DNA of 23,580 nucleotides, from NCBI GenBank assembly GCA_937127165.1, contig CAKZLR010000002.1, positions 1 to 23,580 on the forward strand, read 5' to 3'. The stretch's first letter is position 1. Each line of letters starts with the position of its first letter. This stretch comes from an uncultured Candidatus Peregrinibacteria bacterium (GTDB lineage: Bacteria; Patescibacteriota; JACMRA01). A program made the translations under genes and the position numbers. The notes beneath the pieces were generated by a model. It made no database searches and was not told where the DNA came from. It was given only the letters and a program-made list of their open reading frames with translations. Below are positions 16,214-23,580 of the stretch, one piece after another.

Positions 16214-16339
16214 ACTCAAAAACAATTTCTTAAGAAACCTCTTAATAAAATAAAATTTGTCTAGTAAAAATAGAAACAAATTCATAAAAATATTCCTGAA
16301 ACTAACGAATTGAATTAAAAATTTTGACCATCACTAATT

Positions 16340-17893
16340 TTACAAAACATAATCACAATCTATCCTTTCCATTATTTTGTAATTTGCCCAAAGTTTTAGA
16401 TCCTTATAGCAAGTATTAAAATAATTCATCAAAAGATGATTAGATTCATAAATATTATTTTTTGTGTACAAAATAATCAGTGGTGGTTGTGTTATTTGTA
16501 AATCATGAATAACTTTCTCATTTAGCCCAAACCCGTAATTTTCACGATAATCCAAGACTAAAATGTTTCCTGAAATATATTTTGAGGCTGGTTGTCGGTC
16601 AGTTAAAACATAAAAAGTTGCTCCATAAACATATCCATATAACTTGTCCTCTATGGTGGTATTCTGTGAAATGAACTCTGCTACCTGTTTTATTTCTGAA
16701 GCTTCAGCGGCTACAGGACCGGTTATACCATTATAAAATTGTTTCAGTGAGATAAGGTATGATGTAGAAAAGGTAATAATCATGAGTGTCGTGATAATTA
16801 AATTGGTACTAGTTTTCGTAAATTTTGACCAGTCAAGCGACATAACCAGCAAAGTAAAAATTGGCATTAGTATCAAGTAATAATATGGATAAAAACTACC
16901 TAAGATAAATATGAAAAGCAAGCCAGCCAAGCTGCTAACAAAAATAAAACGAATATATTGATTTGCAAATTGCGTTTTATTTTGAAGAATAAAAATGCCT
17001 AGAAATTTTAAGTAAAGTAAGTAGAACGGACTACTGATTAATAAAAATACAGCTTGTCCTGAAACCTTTCCTGCCCAAGTACTAAGTAAATACTTTGAAT
17101 TAAATGCATAAGAAGCTAACCAAAAATCCCATATGGCATTATTTGACCAAAAATATGTGACCCAAATTACTATTTGAGTTATTAGGGGAATTATAATTAT
17201 AAAAAGCTTAAGACCGATGTTTGTAATACAAAATAAGGCTTGTTTGTACTGCTTTCTAGCAAGGAATTTGAAAAAAGGCCAAATTAAGTCTATCCAAACA
17301 GGTAAAGTAAGTAAAACAAAGTTAGGTTTAAGAAAAACTAATACAGATAAGGCGATTCCAACAATTAAAAGCCAAAAAACTTTCTTAGTCTGTTTAAAGT
17401 AAAAATATGTCAAATACATGGTAATTAAAAAAACTAACCCAAAATTTTCAGTATTATTACCACTACTCGTAAACTGTGAAAGATTTCTCCAAAAAGCATA
17501 AAATAAGGTACCCAACCTAGTTTTTACTAAAATATTTTCTGTATTATATTTACCAAGAAAATGTTTAATCAATAGGTACACCAGAAATACATCCAACAAC
17601 ATCCAAAAAGTTAAAAAAATTCTGTGTAGAATAATCGAATCTCCAAAGGCGAAACTCATCAATCCATTAATTAAAAAAATAAGTGGAGGTTTGTGATCCC
17701 AAATTTCGTAGTAGAGTATTTTACCTTCCCAAAACTCCTTCCCGACTACAAAAAATATCCAATGATCACTATCTAGAGGGAAAAACCAAGTAGCAATTCT
17801 AGATATACTAATGACCAATACTAAGACAATTAAAAAAAATAAATTATTATTGAGTACTTGTTTTATACTTTTTATTGGAAAATTTAGCAGCAT
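16340..17893 (-). CDS. GT39-like (ArnT/PMT type) membrane glycosyltransferase
   Basis: GT-C fold enzymes of this type move a sugar from a polyprenyl-phosphate donor to a protein, lipid or glycan on the outer face of the membrane. The 517-aa product has about ten membrane helices. The first outer loop holds PLDSDHW, with the acidic residues at 41 and 43 in the place of the GT-C catalytic Asp, then YYEIWDHKPPLIFLING, which matches the family's Y-x-D-x-W-D-x-K-P-P-L stretch. The last 120 residues are a soluble outer domain (IKQVAEFISQNT, LYGYVYGATFYVLTDRQPAS). A TTG at 17905 is in frame, but ATG 17893 is the better start. The gene is isolated, with no other glycosylation genes near it; donor and acceptor are unknown. 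Confidence 0.85.
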   Translation of the reverse strand: MLLNFPIKSIKQVLNNNLFFLIVLVLVISISRIATWFFPLDSDHWIFFVVGKEFWEGKILYYEIWDHKPPLIFLINGLMSFAFGDSIILHRIFLTFWMLLDVFLVYLLIKHFLGKYNTENILVKTRLGTLFYAFWRNLSQFTSSGNNTENFGLVFLITMYLTYFYFKQTKKVFWLLIVGIALSVLVFLKPNFVLLTLPVWIDLIWPFFKFLARKQYKQALFCITNIGLKLFIIIIPLITQIVIWVTYFWSNNAIWDFWLASYAFNSKYLLSTWAGKVSGQAVFLLISSPFYLLYLKFLGIFILQNKTQFANQYIRFIFVSSLAGLLFIFILGSFYPYYYLILMPIFTLLVMSLDWSKFTKTSTNLIITTLMIITFSTSYLISLKQFYNGITGPVAAEASEIKQVAEFISQNTTIEDKLYGYVYGATFYVLTDRQPASKYISGNILVLDYRENYGFGLNEKVIHDLQITQPPLIILYTKNNIYESNHLLMNYFNTCYKDLKLWANYKIMERIDCDYVL

Positions 17894-18240
17894 AATTTTA
17901 GACAACTGATTAGTGTTTTAGTCTAAAATAGAATCTTTTTTCCAAAAAGGAACTTTCGTAAAAATCAATTTTAGTAAATTTTTTAAACAAAAGCCTAAAT
18001 ATACTTTAACAAAAGCCCAAATATAGGCTTATCACCTACTCTATTTATATAAAAATCCAGAAGAACTCTAAAAAGCAAAGTTTCTAAAAGGGTAACTGAG
18101 AACGATTGTCAAGACAAAATTAGTATAGAAATTAGTATAGAAATTACTGTGTACCACTTATTTTATTACTTTTTTTAACTTTTTTATGAAAGTAAACAAC
18201 ATTACTAAAATAAATATAGAATATAAACGTAAGATAAATA
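17894..18240. repeat. Spacer with two short tandem repeats
   Basis: This gene-free stretch contains an 18-base unit, AACAAAAGCC(T/C)AAATATA, at 17986-18003 and 18008-18025 (22-base period, one mismatch), and a 12-base unit ATTAGTATAGAA twice without gap at 18119-18142. The second 18-base copy can pair AAGCC with GGCTT (18013-18030). A dyad TTTTAG-T-CTAAAA lies about 20 bases upstream of the glycosyltransferase ATG and could be an operator. Confidence 0.4.
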
Positions 18241-18390
18241 TAAAAAATTAGGATAAATATAAAATTAAAAAATAAAATTAAAAAAATTAAATATAAATTA
18301 AAAATATAAAATAAAAATAATATAAGTAATCATAAATTATTAATTTAAATATAAATAATATAATAAAAATAAATTAATAAAAAATGATAT
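18241..18390. other. Nearly pure A/T tract
   Basis: Only 5 of these 150 bases are G or C. The sequence is made of short A-runs broken by single T or TAT steps, strongly A-biased on the plus strand, upstream of the gene at 18481. It should be curved and easily melted. No DnaA-box cluster is seen around it, so I do not call it an origin. Confidence 0.6.
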
Positions 18391-18480
18391 GTAATATATG
18401 TGTAAAGTTGTAAAGTTTAGACTAGTCTTGACTATTTTTGTTTGTTTAACCTTGTTAAAGGTCTCAAATTATTCTTGTGT

Positions 18481-19089
18481 ATGTTAGATTATCTTAGTGT
18501 TTCTGATATCAAAAATCTAATTATTTTTGGGGTAATTATTATTGGAATACTGTTAATATGGGCAACCCTATCATCCTTTGTTACTGTGGTTGATGGGCCG
18601 ACTATTTACGAGGATAAGAAAAACTATAATAAATTAATGCAATCTTACAAAGAAAAATTTAAAGAAGTCTTCGAAAATGAGAACTATACAGAAGTTAAGC
18701 GAAGTTATTTGTTGAATCAATTAGAAACCGAAATTATTAAAGTTAATCAAAAAATTGCCAAAAAGTATGTCGGGGCAGTAGTTAAAGATAAAGCCAAAGT
18801 ACACAATATAGAAACTTTTCCCGCTGAAATTCCAAACAATGTTTTTCTTAAAATACTAACGGGAAAAGAAGATTCTTTCATCTGGTGTGTTTTTAGTGAT
18901 TCTAAAGGTAGATATGTTAATTTTGATAAAGGAGAGGAAGTAGAAATAGATGGTACTATTGACCACATTAATTTAGTTCCCTCAAAACTACCATCTCATT
19001 TAGACGAAAATGTAGACAAACTATTCAAAGCTGACTTTGCCATTCATCTGCAAGATAATGCTAATATAAAAAAAATCAAAGGAAATTAA
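18481..19089 (+). CDS. Single-TM protein with possible OB-fold domain
   Basis: I do not recognise a named gene. The 202-aa product has one hydrophobic segment at about residues 9-32 (NLIIFGVIIIGILLIWATL), then a charged helical region (about 40-95, likely coiled coil), then a beta-rich part where GEEVEIDGTIDHIN looks like the strand pattern of a tRNA_anti-like OB fold. The TM segment would anchor the rest at the membrane; topology is not clear. ATG 18481 is preferred over the in-frame TTG at 18442, which would add a short unrelated piece. TTGACT at 18427-18432 is a possible -35 box. The gene stands alone after the A/T tract. Confidence 0.75.
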   Translation: MLDYLSVSDIKNLIIFGVIIIGILLIWATLSSFVTVVDGPTIYEDKKNYNKLMQSYKEKFKEVFENENYTEVKRSYLLNQLETEIIKVNQKIAKKYVGAVVKDKAKVHNIETFPAEIPNNVFLKILTGKEDSFIWCVFSDSKGRYVNFDKGEEVEIDGTIDHINLVPSKLPSHLDENVDKLFKADFAIHLQDNANIKKIKGN

Positions 19090-19311
19090 AGGTATTTTAA
19101 CTAACCAGTTTGTTTTTAAGACTTAACCAAATTGTTTGAATTCTCTTTAAGAGGTATGATAAAAGCATAGTATGAGTTAACTTAAACTTATTTCAAATTT
19201 CTTCTATATTTTCTAAAAATCAGGCCTACTTTAAGTAACCTAAATTAGATAAGATATTCTATTCCTCTATACAATTGTGAGATTAAAAATTCTACTAAAA
19301 ACAAAACTTGA

Positions 19312-19363
19312 TATAATCACCATTATATGCTAGTAGCCTTGCTCAGCTACTTCAGTAGTGTTG
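19312..19363. other. Cluster of hairpins behind the VirD4/TraG-like gene
   Basis: The gap 19090-19388 has no gene, but its last part is richer in GC and structured: TATAAT-CACC-ATTATA (19312-19327), then AGTAGC (19332-19337) with GCTACT (19346-19351), then an overlapping CTTCA/TGAAG pair. On the minus strand these lie in the 3' untranslated region of the ATPase gene. No T-run follows. They may end or stabilise that transcript; a small plus-strand RNA starting from the TATAAT cannot be excluded. Confidence 0.35.
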
Positions 19364-19388
19364 AAGCACACAATCTTAATTTTTAACT

Positions 19389-21812
19389 TTATAACTTGGC
19401 CCTCAAATTTATCTCTGCTTCCACAAATTTTCTTGCTCTACCATATTTTAACCTACTCATTTCTATAATAGCTTTGGCAGTTGCTTCTCCTTTTGCTCTT
19501 TCTTCAAGGTGTCTAGCATAATCTTTGGTAGTATCAATAGAAAAAGGAGGTACAGGCTCATTGTTTACAATAGTTTTTACATATGCATGAAACTTTTCTT
19601 GGTTAATGATATCTTCATGGTTAAATACAGGCGCCATTTCTTTTGCTAGAAACTCGGCATCTTCCACACCAGTTCTTAAAACTACTTGAGTTCCGACATT
19701 ACCAAAAACTGCTTTTTTAACACTCTCTTCCATCTGTCCAATAAACTGATTAGCCACTGTTAAAGCTAGTTTATACTTTCTAGCCTCAGATAAAATCGTG
19801 GCAAAGTCAGGGGTAGCAAAGTTTTGAAACTCGTCAACATACAAAAAGAATGGTTTTCTGTCTTCCTGTGCCATATCTACACGACTCATTGCGGCACCTA
19901 AAATTTTTGGAACCATTAAAAGTCCTAAAAAAGATGAACCTTCTTCTCCAAGCTTACCTTTGGATAAATTTATCAAAATAATTTTTTGGGTGTCCATAGC
20001 TTCACGAATATTAAATCCGCATTTAGACTGACCAATGATATTCCTCATCAAATTATTGGTAATAAATTTACCAAATTTAGATACAATATAACCTAGACTG
20101 TCGGATTTGGTTTGTTGACTCGTTTGAGCCACTTCATCTGTCCAATATCTTCTAACAAGCGGATCTTTTACTTTAGGTAAAAGACTTTTAACATAACTAT
20201 CATCAGTGATGCATCTTACAACTTCGATAAACCCTGCTCCTGGTTCATACATAACGGTTAACATAGCATTACGAATAGCATGTTCAAACATCGGTCCTAC
20301 CATACCCTGCTGGTTGGGGTCAAACAACTTTCTCATCATGTTGATTACACCCTCGGTAATTTGAAACTTTTCTTTATCACTTTCGTGTTCCAAAATATTT
20401 AAACCAATAGGCCTCTCAGTATCTGATGGATCAAAGTATATCACATCTTCGGCTCTTTCAGGTGGGATAAAGTGTAAAACATCTTCACAAAGCTCTCCGT
20501 GAGGATCAATTACACAAACTCCGTGACCAGCTCGAATATCTTGCTTAATCATTTCAATCAGAAACTCTGATTTACCCGTACCAGTTTTTCCAATCACATA
20601 CATATGTCTCATACGGTCTTTTTCGCTTATGGCTACTGGTCTTCGAATACCTCTATGGCAAGCCATACCAATTACTGTTCCTCCGCTAGATGGAACTGAA
20701 GGATGAACTGGAGCAGTTTTAGATTTGAGCCAATTTATCAATGGGGTGGCAACCTCTTTGGAAGGAAAGTGAAAAATGGTAGCCAGTTCTTCTGTCGACA
20801 ATAGAGAATATTTTTTGTTAAACCAGCCAAAAGGGAAAGATTTCTTCTCAAAATTTTCTTTAATACTACTCAAAAAAGTAGGTTTATATTCTTTAAATGA
20901 ATTAACTTCATTACTAAATTGAGCAAAAGAACCAGATATATTTTGACTGTGCATTTTGGCTCTTGAGTTATCGTTGGCAATAACTGCATATCTAATAACT
21001 GCTTTAAAAGCAAACTGATTCGCCATTTCCTCTATTTTAGAAATAATTTGCGGATTGGTCTTGACCTCAACTTTTTTCTCAGGATTATTTTCTTTCTTTT
21101 GGATATTTGCTACAAATTTCCTAGCTGTATTCTTCCAACCATTGCCAGCAGGCTGAATTAAGACTTGCAATATGGCTTTTTCACCTTCATGAACATTAGA
21201 CATTACACTAGTTATATTGGACAAAGAATCCACTGCTAAATCTTTGTAGGTTTTAATTGGTCTGTAACCAGCTTCTTTTTGCAGTAAAAAACCTATTTTA
21301 AGCTTTTTACCTTTCTCGTGTTCAAGATTAATTAGTTTAGACCTGATAATATCGGCTTGTTGATAATAAGCATAGATAGTTTTTTCCATCATATCTACAA
21401 GGTCGTTCGGACAAATAACATAAAAACTAATACCATCTTTTGTTCCCACTATTTCAAAAGCTAGAGTTACATCCCCTTTGATAAAACTATCAGGAAAACT
21501 TTTTTTAAGAGAATAAAGAGTGTTAAACATTTGATCTGCTGCCTCAATTTTAATTTCGTTATTTTGAGGTAAACGGACTTCTAAAGCCGTTAAATTCTTA
21601 AAAGTTTTTTCTCTTCGTTGCCAAAAAATGATATAACTTAAAAAGTATATTATCAAAAACCCGATAAAAAACCCTAGTATACTAAAAAAAATCACATCCA
21701 AAATTCCACTTTCTATAAAATCAAAGCTACTAAGATCCGAAAATCCTATGTTCCCTACTGGAGTATTTGGTAAATTGTCTACTGGACTGTTGTTGTATAA
21801 ATTATCGTTCAT
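19389..21812 (-). CDS. VirD4/TraG-like type IV secretion ATPase (membrane-anchored)
   Basis: The 807-aa product belongs to the FtsK/HerA-type motor family that couples DNA or protein substrates to type IV secretion or conjugation channels. It has an N-terminal TM segment at about 36-64 (FFSILGFFIGFLIIYFLSYI), a region of about 330 residues at the membrane-proximal side, then the RecA-like motor: IGKTGTGKSEF (Walker A, 408-415), CVIDPHGELCEDVL, and Walker B FFLYVDEFQNF with Asp660-Glu661, followed by LSEARKYKLALTVANQF and a TQVVLRTG sensor region. Genes of this type are common in CPR genomes, often without a full conjugation set, so a role in uptake, secretion or pilus function is open. An in-frame TTG at 21836 is rejected for ATG 21812. 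It is transcribed away from the FtsQ-like gene. Confidence 0.9.
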   Translation of the reverse strand: MNDNLYNNSPVDNLPNTPVGNIGFSDLSSFDFIESGILDVIFFSILGFFIGFLIIYFLSYIIFWQRREKTFKNLTALEVRLPQNNEIKIEAADQMFNTLYSLKKSFPDSFIKGDVTLAFEIVGTKDGISFYVICPNDLVDMMEKTIYAYYQQADIIRSKLINLEHEKGKKLKIGFLLQKEAGYRPIKTYKDLAVDSLSNITSVMSNVHEGEKAILQVLIQPAGNGWKNTARKFVANIQKKENNPEKKVEVKTNPQIISKIEEMANQFAFKAVIRYAVIANDNSRAKMHSQNISGSFAQFSNEVNSFKEYKPTFLSSIKENFEKKSFPFGWFNKKYSLLSTEELATIFHFPSKEVATPLINWLKSKTAPVHPSVPSSGGTVIGMACHRGIRRPVAISEKDRMRHMYVIGKTGTGKSEFLIEMIKQDIRAGHGVCVIDPHGELCEDVLHFIPPERAEDVIYFDPSDTERPIGLNILEHESDKEKFQITEGVINMMRKLFDPNQQGMVGPMFEHAIRNAMLTVMYEPGAGFIEVVRCITDDSYVKSLLPKVKDPLVRRYWTDEVAQTSQQTKSDSLGYIVSKFGKFITNNLMRNIIGQSKCGFNIREAMDTQKIILINLSKGKLGEEGSSFLGLLMVPKILGAAMSRVDMAQEDRKPFFLYVDEFQNFATPDFATILSEARKYKLALTVANQFIGQMEESVKKAVFGNVGTQVVLRTGVEDAEFLAKEMAPVFNHEDIINQEKFHAYVKTIVNNEPVPPFSIDTTKDYARHLEERAKGEATAKAIIEMSRLKYGRARKFVEAEINLRAKL

Positions 21813-21865
21813 TTTTGTTTTTAAGTTAAAGTTCAAGGTATTATGATAATTTTTTTTATTTTTTG

Positions 21866-21917
21866 CAATATTAATTGGGAAATGCTATTGTCAAATTTAG
21901 TTTTATTTAATTAGTAT
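21866..21917. promoter_or_regulatory. Divergent promoter pair with overlapping -35 boxes
   Basis: The bases TTGTCAA at 21888-21894 give TTGTCA on the plus strand and a perfect TTGACA on the minus strand. Plus: TAGTAT (21912-21917) follows after 18 bases, placing the start about 5 bases before the FtsQ-like ATG. Minus: AATATT (21872-21867) follows after 16 bases, towards the ATPase gene. The two polymerase sites would exclude each other. Confidence 0.4.
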
Positions 21918-21928
21918 TTTTCAATAAA

Positions 21929-23326
21929 ATGAAAAAATCTCAGATTAAATCAAAGTTATTTTACGGTGGCCAAAAAAATACTAGTTTTCAGACTATAATT
22001 AAGCCACAAAAGCCAAAAACTGGCCTATTTAGTCTGTTGTTTAAACCTAAAAATCATAATAAAACTCAAAAAATTATTAATAATACAATTACCAGCTTGT
22101 TTGTTAAACAAAAATCTACCGAGGACGTTTCAGCTAATATAAATTTCAAATATTCGGTTAGAGACAAAAAACAAAAAAAAGGAATTTTTTACTATGATTT
22201 AGGAGATAAAAAATCAGCAAATCTCAAAAAAGACAATAACTCTACACCCCATGATAGCGATTATGGTACAAAAATTTTCGAACCTAACCCTGTAAAATTA
22301 AAAAAAGAACTTTTGATTAACTCAATTCAAACTAAAATCAAACCCCCAAAAAGACAAAAATATGGCCTAAAACCAGTAGAAGAAATTGCTAAAAGTTATG
22401 GTAGGGTTGGTATTGGTAGAATCTGGCTTAATGTAAGGAGCTGGGCGGCAGAAATCCGACTTGCTGGCAAATTGAATCGGTTGATAGGCTCGATAATAAT
22501 TTTAGGAACATTTTTATTTTTAATTTATTTAATTTTTTTTGACACTTTTTTTCTGGTTAAAAAGTATGAAATTACTTTTACTAATGGTTCTTACTTAGAT
22601 TCCACGAATGTGGAACAATTGATCAAAAGTTTTAACCAAGATCCATTTTTAGGATTTATTCCGAACAACCAATTCTGGTTTCTAAGTGATCAAAATTTAT
22701 CTGCTGTAGCTAGAAATAGTAATCCTGAAATAGTTCAAGTGAGAATAGTTGAACGAATTTGGCCAAATCAAGTCAAAATAGAAATTACTACAAAACCGAT
22801 TTTAATCACACTAGGTCTGAACAATAGACAAGAATACTGGAGAATTGGACAAAATGGTCGTGTAGTCAGCAGAGATGAGGCTAATCTTAGACAAAATTTA
22901 GTAGTGGTAGAAAAACCTACTACTCTTACTTTTGCTACGAACTCGCCTAGTGACTTACGATTTGAGAATCCTAATTTTGCTGATTATTCTTTTGAACACC
23001 GTGAGCAACAACTCAATCGCTTTTGGTTCATTATCTGGCTTTGGGCTCAATTGGAAGAATTAGGGATTAACACTGTTAAAACTTCTATTCCTAGCATTTC
23101 TGATTTTGACACTGATGTGGTTATTACTACCACTAATAATACCAAATTATATTTTGATTTAAAGTCTGGAGATATGGTCAACCAAGCTAGACGACTAAAC
23201 TTTGCTTTTAAAAGCAAAATAGGCCAGCAAGAATCTCAAGGAGAATTAGCCTATATCGACTTTAGGACTCCAAAGAAAATTTTTGTTTGCCCTAAAAATG
23301 CAAAGTGTGCAACAGAAAAAAGTTGA
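21929..23326 (+). CDS. FtsQ/DivIB-like cell division protein
   Basis: FtsQ/DivIB links the septal peptidoglycan machinery (FtsW, FtsI) with FtsL and FtsB. The 465-aa product has a long, basic, low-complexity cytoplasmic part (about 1-185), one TM helix at about 186-208 (LIGSIIILGTFLFLIYLIFF), then a POTRA-type domain (FFLVKKYEITFTNGSYLDS, then VQVRIVERIWPNQVKIEITT, the typical Y/W-P-x-x-V-x-I-x-x-x pattern) and a beta domain containing YWRIGQNGRVVSRDEA, as in FtsQ. The C-terminus has Cys454 and Cys460. The N-terminal tail is much longer than in E. coli FtsQ (about 25 residues). The stop is TGA, showing that UGA is a stop in this genome. Confidence 0.85.
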   Translation: MKKSQIKSKLFYGGQKNTSFQTIIKPQKPKTGLFSLLFKPKNHNKTQKIINNTITSLFVKQKSTEDVSANINFKYSVRDKKQKKGIFYYDLGDKKSANLKKDNNSTPHDSDYGTKIFEPNPVKLKKELLINSIQTKIKPPKRQKYGLKPVEEIAKSYGRVGIGRIWLNVRSWAAEIRLAGKLNRLIGSIIILGTFLFLIYLIFFDTFFLVKKYEITFTNGSYLDSTNVEQLIKSFNQDPFLGFIPNNQFWFLSDQNLSAVARNSNPEIVQVRIVERIWPNQVKIEITTKPILITLGLNNRQEYWRIGQNGRVVSRDEANLRQNLVVVEKPTTLTFATNSPSDLRFENPNFADYSFEHREQQLNRFWFIIWLWAQLEELGINTVKTSIPSISDFDTDVVITTTNNTKLYFDLKSGDMVNQARRLNFAFKSKIGQQESQGELAYIDFRTPKKIFVCPKNAKCATEKS

Positions 23327-23360
23327 ATTATTTATTATATTATTTGAATTAATTACCTAA

Positions 23361-23376
23361 TTCAGCATTAGCTGAA
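23361..23376 (+). terminator. Hairpin after the FtsQ-like gene
   Basis: TTCAGC-ATTA-GCTGAA is a perfect 6-bp stem with a 4-base loop, 34 bases after the stop codon. It is followed by moderately T-rich DNA rather than a clean T-run, so it is a weak terminator candidate. Confidence 0.35.
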
Positions 23377-23505
23377 GAGTAAGTTTTAGTATCTTTAGTT
23401 TATATTTGATCTCAAATAGACAAGCTTTTTTTACAAAAATACAGACTATTTTACTAGATTTGATTAATACGGATACCTATTATCAAGATATTCAGTTAGA
23501 ACCAC

Positions 23506-23580
23506 TGGTGGGTATGGGTGGATTCGAACCACCGACCGCAGACTTATAAGATCTGTGCTCTAACCCCTGAGCTACATACC
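23506..23580 (-). tRNA. tRNA-Ile with anticodon UAU (lacks only base 1)
   Basis: On the minus strand the cloverleaf is complete apart from the first base, which falls just outside the window. The acceptor GGTATG (2-7) pairs with CATACC and base 72 is C, so base 1 should be G. The D stem is GCTC/GAGC, the anticodon stem CAGAT/GTCTG with loop CTTATAA (anticodon TAT), the variable loop CGGTC, the T arm GGTGG-TTCGAAT-CCACC. The discriminator is A and CCA is encoded (23508-23506), giving 76 bases in all. UAU pairs with AUA, so this is an isoleucine tRNA. Most bacteria read AUA with a CAU anticodon modified to lysidine by TilS, so an encoded UAU is unusual. Confidence 0.93.

Noticed and set aside
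18205..18390. Replication origin in the A/T tract
   Set aside because: No cluster of TTATNCACA-like DnaA boxes and no dnaA or dnaN gene nearby; low complexity alone is not enough.
1..23580. CRISPR array, prophage, insertion sequence or integron
   Set aside because: No regularly spaced repeats, cas genes, phage structural genes, transposase or terminal inverted repeats were seen; the VirD4/TraG-like ATPase stands without relaxase or other conjugation genes.

Overview
The window is very AT-rich, has one gene per function and reads with the standard bacterial code: UGA ends the FtsQ-like gene and all other intact genes end in UAA or UAG. Gene content (split PheRS, SufC with a short SufD-like protein, SEDS and FtsQ-like division proteins, a CofE-like ligase, a VirD4/TraG-like ATPase, GT39-like membrane glycosyltransferase) and base composition suggest a reduced bacterium, most likely Patescibacteria (CPR). 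That placement is inference; no rRNA or ribosomal-protein operon is present to anchor it. No start codon I examined has a recognisable Shine-Dalgarno sequence.

Layout. 1-373: 3' end of a CofE-like ligase. 758-4286 (minus): pheT then pheS, the reverse of the usual order. 4729-6245: a decayed, unidentified gene of about 500 codons on the plus strand. 6433-7834: overlapping sufC and a short sufD-like gene. 7932-8819 (minus): an alpha/beta-hydrolase-fold protein with two of three catalytic residues replaced. 9210-9557 (minus): a small RRM RNA-binding protein with a strong terminator behind it and a terminator-like hairpin in its leader. 9894-10442: infC. 10791-12014: a flavodoxin-fold oxidoreductase and a membrane-anchored protein. 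12284-13579: an FtsW/RodA-family polymerase. 13674-14108: a stand-alone hisI. 14266-15700 (minus): a heavily broken rel (RelA/SpoT) gene whose HD, synthetase and TGS parts are still readable across frames. 16340-17893 (minus): a GT39-like membrane glycosyltransferase. 18481-19089: a one-TM protein with a possible OB fold. 19389-21812 (minus) and 21929-23326: VirD4/TraG-like ATPase and FtsQ-like protein, divergently transcribed. 23506-23580 (minus): a tRNA with anticodon UAU, missing only its first base.

The intact genes cover translation (PheRS, IF-3, tRNA-Ile), Fe-S assembly (Suf), cell wall and division (SEDS, FtsQ), surface glycosylation and macromolecule transport. Two large pseudogenes and long AT-rich gaps show that gene loss is under way or recent here. 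The most notable points are the decayed stringent-response gene, the UAU isoleucine tRNA, the attenuator-like hairpin before the RRM gene, the hydrolase-fold pseudoenzyme and the unidentified decayed gene before sufC. I did not find a clear new defence or mobile system.
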